The notes beneath the pieces are model-generated. The model did not search any database and was not told the origin of the DNA. It saw nothing but the letters and a program-made list of their open reading frames with translations. Position numbers and translations under genes: made by a program. A stretch of 64,000 nt of DNA. It comes from Myxococcus terminator_A (lineage in GTDB: Bacteria; Myxococcota; Myxococcia; Myxococcales; Myxococcaceae). Shown piece after piece: positions 30,318 through 41,299 of this stretch (position 1 is the stretch's first letter; each line of letters opens with the position of its first letter). The DNA lies in contig JBLZWL010000002.1 in the NCBI GenBank assembly GCA_049194865.1, positions 394,193 to 458,192 on the forward strand. The letters are read 5' to 3'.

Positions 30318-32185
30318 GCACCCGTCCCGTGGGCAATGGGCTGGCGGCGACGCTGCTCTTCGTGGCGGGCCTGGTGTCCGTCTTCATCGGCGAGCGCATC
30401 CTCGGCCTGGGGACGGGCCGTGGGGTCCTCTCCGTGGTGGGTGTCGTGGCGGCGGTGGTCGCGGTGGCCTGGCGCTTCGCGCGCTCCCGTGGCGCCGGCG
30501 CGGACCGGCGCACGGTGGATGGCTGGGTGCTGGGGCTGTATGGCGTGGGCCTGCTCGCGCTGGCGCTCTACTTCCTCCAGTCCGACCTGGGGGTGAGCCT
30601 CTTCGGTGGTTCGCTGTCACAGAAGGCGCCCAAGCTGGCGGTGATGCTGGCGGCGCTGTTCCCCGCGCTCCTGGCGTGCTGTCTGGTGCCGCTGGCGCTG
30701 GTGGAGACGGCGGCGCAGGCGATGGCCCGGGCGCCGGTGCTGGAGACGGGACGCGCTCGCAGCGCGCTGTTCTCCGGCCTGGGCCTGTCCTTCGTGCTCA
30801 TCTTCGCCTTCGCGACCATGTACGTCGTCACGCAGGCGAACACGACGTGGGACCTGTCGTACTTCCGCACCGCGAAGCCGGGTGACTCCACGCGCAAGGT
30901 GGTGCGTGGACTCAACGAGCCGCTGCAGGTGACGCTCTTCTTCCCGCCCGCGAACGAAGTCGGGGAGGCGGTGCGCCAGTACTTCCAGGACCTGTCCGTG
31001 GAGAGCCCTCAGCTCCTCAACGTGGAGCGGTTGGACCAGGCGGTGGAGCCCGTCCGCGCCAGGACGCTCGGCGTCCACAACAACGGCACCGTCGTCGTGG
31101 CCCGAGGTGAGCGCAAGGAGCCCTTCACGGTGGGCCTGGAGTTGGACCGCGCGCGGGGGCAGCTCCAGCGCTTGGACCAGGAAGTCCAGCGGCGGCTCCT
31201 GACGGTGGCGAAGCCCCGTCGCGTCGTCTACTTCACGGCGGGCCACGGCGAGCGCGCGGAGACGCGGCCGGTGCCGGGCGAGATGCCGAAGCCGTCCGTC
31301 GCTCAGTTCAAGGAGATGCTGCGCGCGCAGAACGTGGACGTCCGGTCCCTGGGTGTCGCGGAGGGCCTGGGCAGCGCGGTGCCTGGAGACGCGGGGGCGC
31401 TGATGGTCCTCGGCGCCACGCGAGACTTCCTGCCCGAGGAGCTCACCGCGGTGCGCGAGTACCTGGACCGAGGCGGTCGGCTGTGGCTGGCGCTGGAGCC
31501 GGACGGTCCTCGCTTCGAGAAGCTGCTGGAGCCGCTGGGCCTGAAGTACACGGGCACGCCGCTGGCGAATGACCAGGTGTACTTCCGCACCACGCGTCAG
31601 CAGAGCGACCGGGGCAACCTGGGCACGGCGAGCTTCAGCTCGCATCCGTCCGTCACTTCGCTGACGGCGATGGGAGGCCAGTCGCCGGTGGCCTTCCTGG
31701 GCGCGGGCGCGCTGGACCAGGTGCAGCCGCTGCCCAACAACGTCATGCACGACATCTCCGTGCGCGCGCATGGCGCGACGTTCGCCGACACCAACGGCGA
31801 CTTCACGGCGGACCCGGGAGAGACGCGGCGCACGTGGCCGCTGGTGGTGGCGGTGGAGAAGCCCGCCGCGGCCGGCAAGGAACCGACGCGCGCCGTCGTC
31901 ATGGCGGACGCGGACGTGGTGAACGACGTGGTGCTGTCCAACATGGGCAACGCCTACCTCGCGGTGGACACGCTGCGGTGGCTGACCGGCGAAGAGGCCG
32001 TGTCCGGCGCGGTGTCCTCGGAAGAGGACGTGCCCATCCAGCACACGCGGGAGCAGGACGTGGCGTGGTTCTACGCCACCGTGTTCGTGGCCCCGGCGCT
32101 GGTGCTGGCGCTGGGCTTCGTGACGACGCGGCGGCGAGGCCGTCGTGCTCCGCGCGCCCCAGTGGCGGCGGGAGGTGAGCAATGA
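30314..32185 (+). CDS. GldG-family ABC auxiliary protein
   Basis: A 623-residue protein with about four N-terminal membrane helices (to about residue 175). A large exported domain follows that resembles GldG/ABC_transp_aux (IFT52-like fold; VYFTAGHGER, VLGATRDFLPEELTAVREYLDRGGRLWLALEP). One C-terminal helix comes before an Arg-rich end. I chose ATG 30314, which overlaps the permease stop (ATGA) and has GGAGG 7 bp upstream; a GTG 6 bp earlier is also open. The next start overlaps its stop by 4 bp. Confidence 0.88.
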   Translation: MSTRPVGNGLAATLLFVAGLVSVFIGERILGLGTGRGVLSVVGVVAAVVAVAWRFARSRGAGADRRTVDGWVLGLYGVGLLALALYFLQSDLGVSLFGGSLSQKAPKLAVMLAALFPALLACCLVPLALVETAAQAMARAPVLETGRARSALFSGLGLSFVLIFAFATMYVVTQANTTWDLSYFRTAKPGDSTRKVVRGLNEPLQVTLFFPPANEVGEAVRQYFQDLSVESPQLLNVERLDQAVEPVRARTLGVHNNGTVVVARGERKEPFTVGLELDRARGQLQRLDQEVQRRLLTVAKPRRVVYFTAGHGERAETRPVPGEMPKPSVAQFKEMLRAQNVDVRSLGVAEGLGSAVPGDAGALMVLGATRDFLPEELTAVREYLDRGGRLWLALEPDGPRFEKLLEPLGLKYTGTPLANDQVYFRTTRQQSDRGNLGTASFSSHPSVTSLTAMGGQSPVAFLGAGALDQVQPLPNNVMHDISVRAHGATFADTNGDFTADPGETRRTWPLVVAVEKPAAAGKEPTRAVVMADADVVNDVVLSNMGNAYLAVDTLRWLTGEEAVSGAVSSEEDVPIQHTREQDVAWFYATVFVAPALVLALGFVTTRRRGRRAPRAPVAAGGEQ

Positions 32186-33255
32186 AGGCGCGGGACCTGG
32201 CGCTCCAGGGCGCCCTCGCGGTGGTGGCGCTGGTGGCCGCCTACCTGGTGTGGCAGCGGGCCCCGGCGGGCGCTCCCGGTGACGTGGCGGTGGTGGAGCT
32301 GCCGGCGCGCGCGCTGGACAAGGTGCGCTACGAGGACGAGGCGCGCTACGTGGAGCTGTACCGCGACGCGCAGTCGCGGGACACGCTGTGGGTTCGCCTG
32401 GGCTACAAGCCCTCGAAGCCGCTGCCTCCCGCGGAGCCGGTGGCGGGCACCGATGCGGGCACCGTGGCCCAGGCTCCGGGTGGCACCGACGCGGGCCCGT
32501 CGCTCCTGACCGCGCCGCCCGCGCCTCCTCCTCCGCGCGAGCTTCGGGCCAACGAAGTGGCGGAGAAGCTCTTCCCGCGCTTCGCCCCGCTGCGGGCCAC
32601 GCGAGCGCTGGGTGTGCTCGAGGCGAAGAAGCTCGAGGAGGTGGGGCTGACCACGTCGCAGCGCAAGCTGACGCTGACGCTGGGCGGGAAGGTGGAGACC
32701 TTCGCGCTCGCCTCGACGACGGGAGGCTGGGGCACGCCCTACCTGCGGCGCGAGTCGGACGGCCAGGTGTTCCTGCTGGGCCCCGCGCTGCTGCCCGACC
32801 TGGAGAACGCGACCAGCCGGCTGGTGGACCGGCGGCTGCACACGTTCGACTTGGGCGACTTCGACGCGGTGGTCATCTCCTCGGGCGGCGCGTCGCGCAC
32901 CTTCACGGCCAGCGGCAAGGCGCCCAACCCCGTCGCGCTGGCGCCGGAAGAGGCGCCGGACAAGCCGGACGAGTTCACTCGCAACTGGCATGACCGCGTG
33001 TGGCGGTTGATGCCGTTGGACCTGCTGGGCCGGGACGAGCAGCCCTCGGGAGGCGAGCCCAAGGAGGCCTTCCGCGTGGAGTACCGGCGCGGCGGCAAGT
33101 CCATGGGCTCGCTGACGGTGGCGCGGGGCACGGACGGCTTCTTCGCGCGCACCGAGCACACCCCCGGTTGGGTCCGGCTCCACGCGGGCGTGGACCCGCT
33201 GGCCGCGGAGGCCGCGCGCGTGACGACGCCGGTGTCGTCAGCCAGCGGGCCGTGA
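32182..33255 (+). CDS. DUF4340-type exported protein
   Basis: This 357-residue protein has an N-terminal membrane anchor (about residues 7-25). An alpha/beta repeat region then follows, of the kind seen in DUF4340, where strands such as VRLGYKP and KLTLTLGGKVETFALA recur. A Pro/Ala-rich linker lies near residues 80-115. DUF4340 proteins commonly follow GldG genes, so it probably works with the ABC complex on the outer face of the inner membrane. It overlaps the GldG-like gene by 4 bp and the opposite GvpF/L gene by 18 bp at its 3' end. Confidence 0.8.
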   Translation: MKARDLALQGALAVVALVAAYLVWQRAPAGAPGDVAVVELPARALDKVRYEDEARYVELYRDAQSRDTLWVRLGYKPSKPLPPAEPVAGTDAGTVAQAPGGTDAGPSLLTAPPAPPPPRELRANEVAEKLFPRFAPLRATRALGVLEAKKLEEVGLTTSQRKLTLTLGGKVETFALASTTGGWGTPYLRRESDGQVFLLGPALLPDLENATSRLVDRRLHTFDLGDFDAVVISSGGASRTFTASGKAPNPVALAPEEAPDKPDEFTRNWHDRVWRLMPLDLLGRDEQPSGGEPKEAFRVEYRRGGKSMGSLTVARGTDGFFARTEHTPGWVRLHAGVDPLAAEAARVTTPVSSASGP

Positions 33256-34233
33256 CGCGGGCGGCGCCTGGCTGTCGTCCAGCCCCAGTCGCACGTCGAC
33301 GAAGCTGTACGGCGCCCAAGGCCCGGTGAAGCGGAACGCGTAGAGGTCCGAGCGCGCGGCCAGCATCCGGACCCTCGCCTCGAACGCCGCCACCTCGTCC
33401 CGGGCGACGAGGAAGGAGGCGTTGAGCAGCATCCGCTCGCCCACGGGCGCGTCGGTGCGAGTCGCGCTGGCCAGCGGACGCAGCCCCTCCTGCATCGCGG
33501 CCATGTCCAGCGCGGCGCGCATCTCCACCGCGTGCCCCAGTCGCCGCTCGTGCTCGGCCTCCGCCTCGCTCTCACGACGGCGCAGGCTGGGGTCCTCCAT
33601 CTCCATGCGGCGGGCCAGGTGCTCGCGGTGGTAGAGCACCTTGAGGCCCAGCTCCACCTTGCCCTCCAGGGACTTCAGGGCCCTGGCGAGCGCGTCCTGG
33701 GAGGAGCGCAGCAGCCCCCGCACCTCGGCCTCCGAGCCGAGCACCGTCCCGAAGGCCACGGGCAAGAGCGTGTGCTCCCGCAGCACCACCTCGGCGGCGC
33801 GCTGGTGGGCCAGGAGGTTGGCCCGGGTCGGGTCCACCACTCGCGCGGGGGCCGCGGACACCAGCGCGACGAGTACACCCTCGCGCACCGTGTGGACGTG
33901 GGCCGGCGGCATGCCCAGGCCGATGGGACCGAAGTCCAGCGGGCCCTCCGCGCGCACCACGCCATAGAGGTAGTGCGGACCGGCCAGCTCCTCCGCTGTC
34001 CGGGTGACGCGCGGAGCCTTCGCCCGGGGGGCCTTGGCCTTCGGGACGTTCTTCACCGTGTTGGGCTTGGCGCGGCCTGGCCGGGGAGGAGGTGGAGCGA
34101 GGGCTCGGGCCTCGCTGGACGTGGCCGTGCGCCGGGGCCGGGAGGGCTTGCTCGCGGGAACACTCTTGCGCGCGGGGGCACCGCGCCGGCTGGGAGTCTT
34201 CGGCTTGCTGGAGGGGCGGGAGGTCCGTGGCAT
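33238..34233 (-). CDS. GvpF/GvpL-family protein with basic N-terminal tail
   Basis: A 331-residue protein. Residues about 85-325 match the gas-vesicle GvpL/GvpF family: HYLYGVVRAEGP at the domain start, REHTLLPVAFGTVL, VELGLKVLYHRE, LNASFLVARDEVAAFEARV and TGPWAPYSFVDV. In gas-vesicle organisms GvpF/L bind the shell protein GvpA as accessory factors. Residues 1-80 are an Arg/Lys/Pro/Ala-rich disordered tail not usual for the family. It is the last gene of a four-gene operon that begins with a GvpA-like short protein. The start may instead be a GTG 6 bp upstream. Confidence 0.9.
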   Translation of the reverse strand: MPRTSRPSSKPKTPSRRGAPARKSVPASKPSRPRRTATSSEARALAPPPPRPGRAKPNTVKNVPKAKAPRAKAPRVTRTAEELAGPHYLYGVVRAEGPLDFGPIGLGMPPAHVHTVREGVLVALVSAAPARVVDPTRANLLAHQRAAEVVLREHTLLPVAFGTVLGSEAEVRGLLRSSQDALARALKSLEGKVELGLKVLYHREHLARRMEMEDPSLRRRESEAEAEHERRLGHAVEMRAALDMAAMQEGLRPLASATRTDAPVGERMLLNASFLVARDEVAAFEARVRMLAARSDLYAFRFTGPWAPYSFVDVRLGLDDSQAPPASRPAG

Positions 34234-34242
34234 GGGCACGTC

Positions 34243-34649
34243 TCAGTGGGATACAGCGACTCCGCGCTGCGCGAGGATGTGCCGGACCTCCGCCACCAGC
34301 TCGTCGGGGAGGCACGGCTTGGTGACGAAGGAGTCGCAGCCCGCGCCCCTCGCCTCATCCGACTGGCCCGTCATCGCGTGGCCGGTGAGCGCGACGACGG
34401 GGATGGCGCGCGTGCGGTCATCGTTCTTCAACCGCCGCGTCGCCTCCCAGCCGTCGATGATGGGCAACGACAGGTCCATCAAGATGATGTCCGGCGTGAG
34501 CGCGAATGCCTGGTCCAGTGCCTCCTGTCCGTTCCTCGCCTGCGCCACGCGGAACCCGGAGAACTCCAGGTACTCCGCGTACATCTCCCGCGCGTCGTCG
34601 TAGTCGTCCACGACGAGCACGAGCGGCTTGAGGTTCGGGGAGGGATTCG

Positions 34650-34653
<4 letters not shown>
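34243..34653 (-). CDS. Single-domain response regulator
   Basis: A 136-residue receiver domain with nothing attached. The acidic pair is Asp 16-Asp 17, the phospho-acceptor Asp 60 (LMDLSLP), the switch Thr 90 and Lys 112 (TKP) are all in place, so it should be phosphorylated. Its ATG overlaps the kinase stop (ATGA), so that kinase is the obvious donor. With no output domain it must signal by protein contact, possibly to the GvpF/L protein encoded 9 bp downstream. Confidence 0.95.
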
Positions 34654-36764
<2,111 letters not shown>

Positions 36765-36768
36765 TGCG

Positions 36769-36984
36769 TCAGGCTCCAGGAGAGGGACGAGGTGTGTCGC
36801 CAGAGGGGCGGGCGTCGTCGGCGTGGACCTCCAGGAAGGTCACCACGACGCGGGCGGCGGGCTGGGGAGCAGCGGGAGGGGGGCGGTCCGCGTGGATGAC
36901 GTCGTCCCAGCGCAGGCCGCGGTCCAGGACCCGGTCCATGACATCCACGAGGCTGGTGCTCCCAGCCATTCTTTCCACGGGCAT
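36769..36984 (-). CDS. Short GvpA-family-like protein with Pro-rich core
   Basis: A 71-residue protein. Residues 9-21, SLVDVMDRVLDRG, match the start of gas-vesicle GvpA/GvpJ/GvpM (consensus SLAEVIDRILDKG), and ARVVVTFLEVHA later matches the second conserved strand (ARIVIASVETYL). Between them GvpA has a hydrophobic strand, but here there is a Pro/Ala-rich stretch (RPPPAAPQPA). Shell building is therefore doubtful. I chose ATG 36984 with GGGAG upstream; ATG 36969 is also possible. It leads the operon with the kinase, regulator and GvpF/L. It is short, so my confidence rests on the motif match and on the GvpF/L gene in the same operon. Confidence 0.65.
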   Translation of the reverse strand: MPVERMAGSTSLVDVMDRVLDRGLRWDDVIHADRPPPAAPQPAARVVVTFLEVHADDARPSGDTPRPSPGA

Positions 36985-37221
36985 CCTTTGGTGCTCCCTG
37001 GTCTTTCGGCAGGGTTCGGGGGGCCGACCCAGCTCATTTGTAGCGCGACACGTCTGGCCACCCCAGGACCGCTTCCTCGACCGCGTGACTTGCCAACACC
37101 CGGCCCCCGGCTCTGTCCGCTCGTGCACATCCCGAGGGGCCTTCAAGCCGAGCAGGCGGGCAGGCGCCGCGCTTCACCAGGTCGGGTTATCGCACCTCCG
37201 GCGCATTCCTAGGTTGAGGAC

Positions 37222-38733
37222 ATGCATGAAACGCGGACGCATCGGTCGCTCTGGACCATGACGGCCCCCCCGCGCGACTTCCCCGCGCTGGCGGGTGACC
37301 TGACCGTGGACGTCGTCGTCATTGGCGGAGGCATCACCGGGCTGACGACCGCATGGCTGTTGAAGCGCGCGGGCAAGCAGGTCGCGGTGGTGGAGATGAA
37401 CCGCATCCTGTCGGGACAGACGGGGCAGACCACCGCCCATCTCACGGAGTTGCTCGACACGCCCTACGCCACGCTGCGCCGCGACTTCGGGGAGAAGGGT
37501 GCCCGGATGGCGGCGTCCTCCAGCCGCGCCGCGCTGGAGCAGGTGGCCACGCTCGTCGAGGAGCTGTCGCTGGACTGCGACTTCCAGCGCGTCCCCGCGT
37601 TCCGCTACGCGGAGACCGTGCACGAATGGCATGCGCTGGAGCAGGAGTTCTCCGCCGCGCGTGACGCGGGCCTTCATGTCTCCCTCACCCACGCGGTGCC
37701 GCTGCCCTTCACGGTGAAGGGCGCGCTGCGCGTGGAGGACCAGGCGTTGTTCCATCCGCGCAAGTACCTGCTCGGGTTGGTGGACCAGCTCATCGGCGAG
37801 GGCTGCTTCCTGTTCGAGACCACGCGGGTGAAGGAGGTCCACGATGGCGCGCCCTGTCGCGTCGTCACGGACCGGGGCACCATCACCGCGGGGGCCGTGG
37901 TGGAGGCCACCCATTCGCCGCTCAACCGGGTGCTGCTGCAGACGAAGCTGGCCGCGTACCGGAGCTACGCGGTGGCGGGGCCGCTCGACGGCCCGCTGGA
38001 GCCGGCGCAGTACTACGACTCGCGGGAGCCCTATCACTACATCCGCACCCAGTCGGTCGACGGTCGCGCGTACGTCATCGTCGGTGGCGAGGACCACAAG
38101 GTCGGCGCGGAGGAGGACACGGGGCAACGCTACGCGTCGCTGGAGGCCTACGCGCTCAAGCACTTCCCGGTGACCCAGCTCACCTATCGCTGGTCCGGTC
38201 AGGTCATCGAGTCGGCGGACGGGCTGCCGTACATCGGCCGCAACGCCGCCAGCCGCAATGTGTACGTGGCCACGGGCTTCTCCGGGACGGGCATGACGTT
38301 CGGCACGCTGGCGGGGATGCTCATCAGCGACCTCATCCTCGGACGACAGAATCCCCACGCCGCGCTATACGACGCCACGCGCGTCAAGCCGCTGGCGGGC
38401 GCGAAGGACTTCATCCAGGAGAACGCGGAGACGGCCTTCCGCTTCATCGCGGACCGGCTGGCGAAACCCGAAGGCAGGCACCTGTCCGAAGTGGCGCCCG
38501 GCGAGGCGAAGATTCTCGAGGTGGATGGGCAGAAGGTGGCCGTCTACCGCGAGGCGGATGGAACCTCGCACGCGGTGTCGCCGGTGTGTACGCACCTGGG
38601 CTGCCACGTTCACTGGAACGGCGCGGAGCGCTCGTGGGACTGCCCCTGTCATGGCGGGCGCTTCAGCCCCACCGGCAAGGTGCTCAACGGGCCCGCGGTG
38701 AAGGACCTGCCTTCCCGCAAGCTGCCCCGCTGA
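37222..38733 (+). CDS. FAD-dependent oxidoreductase with C-terminal Rieske domain
   Basis: A 503-residue protein. Residues about 25-400 form a DAO-type FAD oxidoreductase (VVVIGGGITGLTTAWLL, then SGQTGQTTAHL, and the late FAD motif NVYVATGFSGTGMTFGTLAG). Residues about 410-503 form a Rieske [2Fe-2S] domain with CTHLGC and CPCHGGRF as the two Cys-His pairs. This fusion is known in several bacteria, with no firm substrate. TTGAGG lies just before the ATG. It is followed 59 bp on by a hemerythrin gene, so a redox or oxygen-linked role for both is likely. Confidence 0.92.
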   Translation: MHETRTHRSLWTMTAPPRDFPALAGDLTVDVVVIGGGITGLTTAWLLKRAGKQVAVVEMNRILSGQTGQTTAHLTELLDTPYATLRRDFGEKGARMAASSSRAALEQVATLVEELSLDCDFQRVPAFRYAETVHEWHALEQEFSAARDAGLHVSLTHAVPLPFTVKGALRVEDQALFHPRKYLLGLVDQLIGEGCFLFETTRVKEVHDGAPCRVVTDRGTITAGAVVEATHSPLNRVLLQTKLAAYRSYAVAGPLDGPLEPAQYYDSREPYHYIRTQSVDGRAYVIVGGEDHKVGAEEDTGQRYASLEAYALKHFPVTQLTYRWSGQVIESADGLPYIGRNAASRNVYVATGFSGTGMTFGTLAGMLISDLILGRQNPHAALYDATRVKPLAGAKDFIQENAETAFRFIADRLAKPEGRHLSEVAPGEAKILEVDGQKVAVYREADGTSHAVSPVCTHLGCHVHWNGAERSWDCPCHGGRFSPTGKVLNGPAVKDLPSRKLPR

Positions 38734-38792
38734 GCCTCGCTTCAACTTCTTGTCTGGATGCAGGAACCCCGTTGGACACGGAGATACGAACC

Positions 38793-39281
38793 ATGAACGC
38801 GTTGGAACTCCTGAAGCAGCAGCACGCCGAGGTGAAGAAGCTGTTCACGCAGTACGGCAAGCTCCCGGACCATGCCGATGCGAAGCGCAAGGAGCTGTTC
38901 GAGATGATCGCCGACCGGCTCGGCGCGCACACCACCATCGAGGAGCAGTACTTCTATCCGGCGGCCAAGGCCAACGACACCGAGGACCTGCTGCGCGAGG
39001 CCCTCGAGGAGCACCTGTCCGCCAAGCGCATCATCGCCGACCTGATGACGATGGAGCCGGACGACGAGGAGTTCGACGCGAAGATGAAGGTGCTCCAGGA
39101 GCAGATTGAGCACCACGTGGAGGAGGAAGAGGGTGACCTCTTCAAGAAGGTCCGCAAGCTCGTCACCCAGGAGCAGCTCGAGGACCTGGGCCTCCAGATG
39201 GAGGAGGAGTTCGACGAGTTGATGGAGGGCGAGCCTCGGCGTCAGGTGCCCTCCGAGACGGACGAGGCCGCGCCACTTTGA
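38793..39281 (+). CDS. Hemerythrin HHE-domain protein
   Basis: A 162-residue four-helix protein with the diiron ligand pattern of the HHE family: QQHAEV, AHTTIEEQYFYPA, EEHLSAK and EHHVEEEEGDLF. It may bind oxygen or nitric oxide, or handle iron. GGAG lies about 9 bp before the ATG at 38793, which excludes longer upstream readings. The C-terminus is strongly acidic (EEEFDELMEGE). Confidence 0.93.
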   Translation: MNALELLKQQHAEVKKLFTQYGKLPDHADAKRKELFEMIADRLGAHTTIEEQYFYPAAKANDTEDLLREALEEHLSAKRIIADLMTMEPDDEEFDAKMKVLQEQIEHHVEEEEGDLFKKVRKLVTQEQLEDLGLQMEEEFDELMEGEPRRQVPSETDEAAPL

Positions 39282-39323
39282 GTCGCGGCCCGTCGTGACA
39301 AGAAACGGGTTGCGCGGGGCGGT

Positions 39324-39349
39324 GGGAGGGGCAGCATGTCCCCCCTCCC
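39324..39349 (+). promoter_or_regulatory. Hairpin covering the ribosome site of the glycosylase gene
   Basis: GGGAGGGG (39324-39331), the only ribosome-site-like run, pairs perfectly with CCCCTCCC (39342-39349), which abuts the ATG. The loop is 10 nt. In RNA this would hide the ribosome site. Confidence 0.45.
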
Positions 39350-40021
39350 ATGCCGCGTACCGCTCCCTCCGCCCCGCGCCTGCCCGAAGCCTTCACTCCC
39401 GAGGTCCGCCGTGCCCTGGCGCGCGCGGACCCGAAGCTGGGCTCGCTGATGAAGCGCGTGGGCCCGTTCCGCCTCCAGTTGAGTCCCCTGCACAGTCCCT
39501 TCGCCGCGCTGGCGGAGTCCATCGTCTACCAGCAGCTCCACGGCCGGGCCGCCGCCGCCATCTTCGCGCGCGTCAGCGAGCGCGTGGGGAAGGGGCGGCG
39601 CTTCACGCCCCAGGCGCTGCTCTCCACGGAGGAGACGGTGCTGCGCGAGGCGGGCCTCTCCGCCAACAAGCTGGCCGCGCTCCAGGACCTGGCGCGCAAG
39701 TCACTGGACGGCACCGTGCCTCCGCTGGCCCGTGTGCGGCGCATGGACGACGCGACGCTCATCGACCACTTCACGCAGGTGCGAGGCATTGGCCAGTGGA
39801 CCGTGGAGATGCTGCTCATCTCCCGGCTCGGTCGACCGGACGTGCTGCCGGTGGACGACTTCGGCGTGCGCAAGGGCTTCATGCTCACGTATGGGCTGCC
39901 AGAGATGCCGCGCCCCAAGGCGCTCCTGGAACATGGCGAGCGCTGGCGCCCCTGGCGCACGGTGGTGAGCTGGTATCTGTGGCGGGCCACGGAGCTCCCG
40001 GTGGAGCCCGTGGCCGACTGA
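39350..40021 (+). CDS. DNA-3-methyladenine glycosylase, AlkA-like HhH-GPD protein
   Basis: This 223-residue base-excision enzyme removes alkylated purines from DNA. The helix-hairpin-helix is VRGIGQWTVEMLL, followed at the right distance by VDDFGVRKG with the Asp 169-Asp 170 pair, where the catalytic Asp of the superfamily lies. SIVYQQLHGRAAAAI matches the AlkA substrate-pocket helix. It lacks the N-terminal AlkA domain and the Cys-rich iron-sulphur loop of Nth or MutY. The start codon is held next to a stable hairpin. Confidence 0.92.
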   Translation: MPRTAPSAPRLPEAFTPEVRRALARADPKLGSLMKRVGPFRLQLSPLHSPFAALAESIVYQQLHGRAAAAIFARVSERVGKGRRFTPQALLSTEETVLREAGLSANKLAALQDLARKSLDGTVPPLARVRRMDDATLIDHFTQVRGIGQWTVEMLLISRLGRPDVLPVDDFGVRKGFMLTYGLPEMPRPKALLEHGERWRPWRTVVSWYLWRATELPVEPVAD

Positions 40022-40133
40022 GCGGCGGTTCGCTCCCTCCAGGAGAGAGGGCGAGCAGGGGCCTGCTTTTGATGCGCCTTGCCGTGAGGCGGCGGCGTCC
40101 TCACCCGTATGTGAACGGGAAAGAGGCCCTTAC

Positions 40134-41282
40134 ATGCGAGCATTGACGTACCAGGGACCCTTCAAGGTCCGAGTGGAGAACAAGCCAGACCCTCGGTTGG
40201 AGCACCCGCAGGACGTCATCCTCAAGGTGACCCGGACGGCCATCTGTGGCTCGGACCTGCACCTGTTGCACGGGCTGGTGCCGGATACCCGCGTGGGCCA
40301 CACGTTCGGTCACGAGTTCACCGGCGTGGTGGAGGAGCTCGGCAGCGAGGTGGCCCAGTTGCACAAGGGTGACCGCGTGGTGGTGCCCTTCAACATCTCC
40401 TGTGGCACGTGCTTCTACTGTCAGCGAGGGCTGACGGCGTCGTGTGAGAACAGCAACCCGTCGAGCGACGTGGCGTGTGGCGTGTATGGCTATTCGCATA
40501 CGACGGGCGGCTACGACGGGGGCCAGGCGGAGTACGTGCGCGTGCCCTTCGCGGACGTGGGGCCGCTGAAGATTCCCGAGGGCATGGAGGACGAGGAGGC
40601 GCTGTTCCTCGGAGACATCCTGCCCACGGGCTACATGGGCGCGGAGATGGGTGAAATCAAGGGCGGCGAGACGGTGGTGGTGTTCGGCGCCGGCCCGGTG
40701 GGGTTGTTCGCGATGAGGTCCGCGTGGTTGATGGGCGCGGGGCGGGTCATCGCGGTGGACTGCGTGCAATACCGGCTCGACTTCGCGGAGCGGTACGCGA
40801 AGGTGGAGACGGTGAACTTCCGGGAGGTGGACGACATCGTCCTCTACCTGAAGGACCTGTTCGACGGCCGCGGGCCGGACGTGTGCATCGACGCGGTGGG
40901 CATGGAGGCAGAGGGCTCGTTGGGCCAGCGAGTGCTGGGCCTGGGGTTGAAGCTCGAAGCCGGCGCGCCCACGGTGCTGACCTGGTGCATCGATGTCGTG
41001 CGCAAGGGCGGCAATGTCTCCATCGTCGGGGTGTATGGCCCGCCGTGGAACCTGATGCCGATTGGCACGGCGATGAACAAGGGCCTCACGCTGCGGATGA
41101 ACCAGTGCAACGTGCGTCGCTACATGCCGCATCTGCTCCAGCACATCCGCGAGGGGCTCATCGACGCGAAGGGCATCATCACCCACCGCTTCTCGTTGGA
41201 AGAGGCACCCAAGGCGTACCACCTGTTCGCCCAGAAGCAGGACGGCTGCGTCAAGTGCGTCCTCACCCCTGGGCATGCGTGA
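40134..41282 (+). CDS. Zinc-dependent alcohol/formaldehyde dehydrogenase-like protein
   Basis: A 382-residue medium-chain dehydrogenase/reductase. The catalytic zinc motif is GHEFTGVV with CGSD upstream, the structural-zinc-like loop is CGTCFYCQRGLTASC, and the cofactor motif is GAGPVGLFAMR. It is closest in style to the FdhA-like and threonine-dehydrogenase-like group that takes NAD(P). It has an 18-bp gap to the next gene, so they form an operon. The substrate is unknown. Confidence 0.9.
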   Translation: MRALTYQGPFKVRVENKPDPRLEHPQDVILKVTRTAICGSDLHLLHGLVPDTRVGHTFGHEFTGVVEELGSEVAQLHKGDRVVVPFNISCGTCFYCQRGLTASCENSNPSSDVACGVYGYSHTTGGYDGGQAEYVRVPFADVGPLKIPEGMEDEEALFLGDILPTGYMGAEMGEIKGGETVVVFGAGPVGLFAMRSAWLMGAGRVIAVDCVQYRLDFAERYAKVETVNFREVDDIVLYLKDLFDGRGPDVCIDAVGMEAEGSLGQRVLGLGLKLEAGAPTVLTWCIDVVRKGGNVSIVGVYGPPWNLMPIGTAMNKGLTLRMNQCNVRRYMPHLLQHIREGLIDAKGIITHRFSLEEAPKAYHLFAQKQDGCVKCVLTPGHA

Positions 41283-41299
41283 CCACAAGGAGCCGAGCC

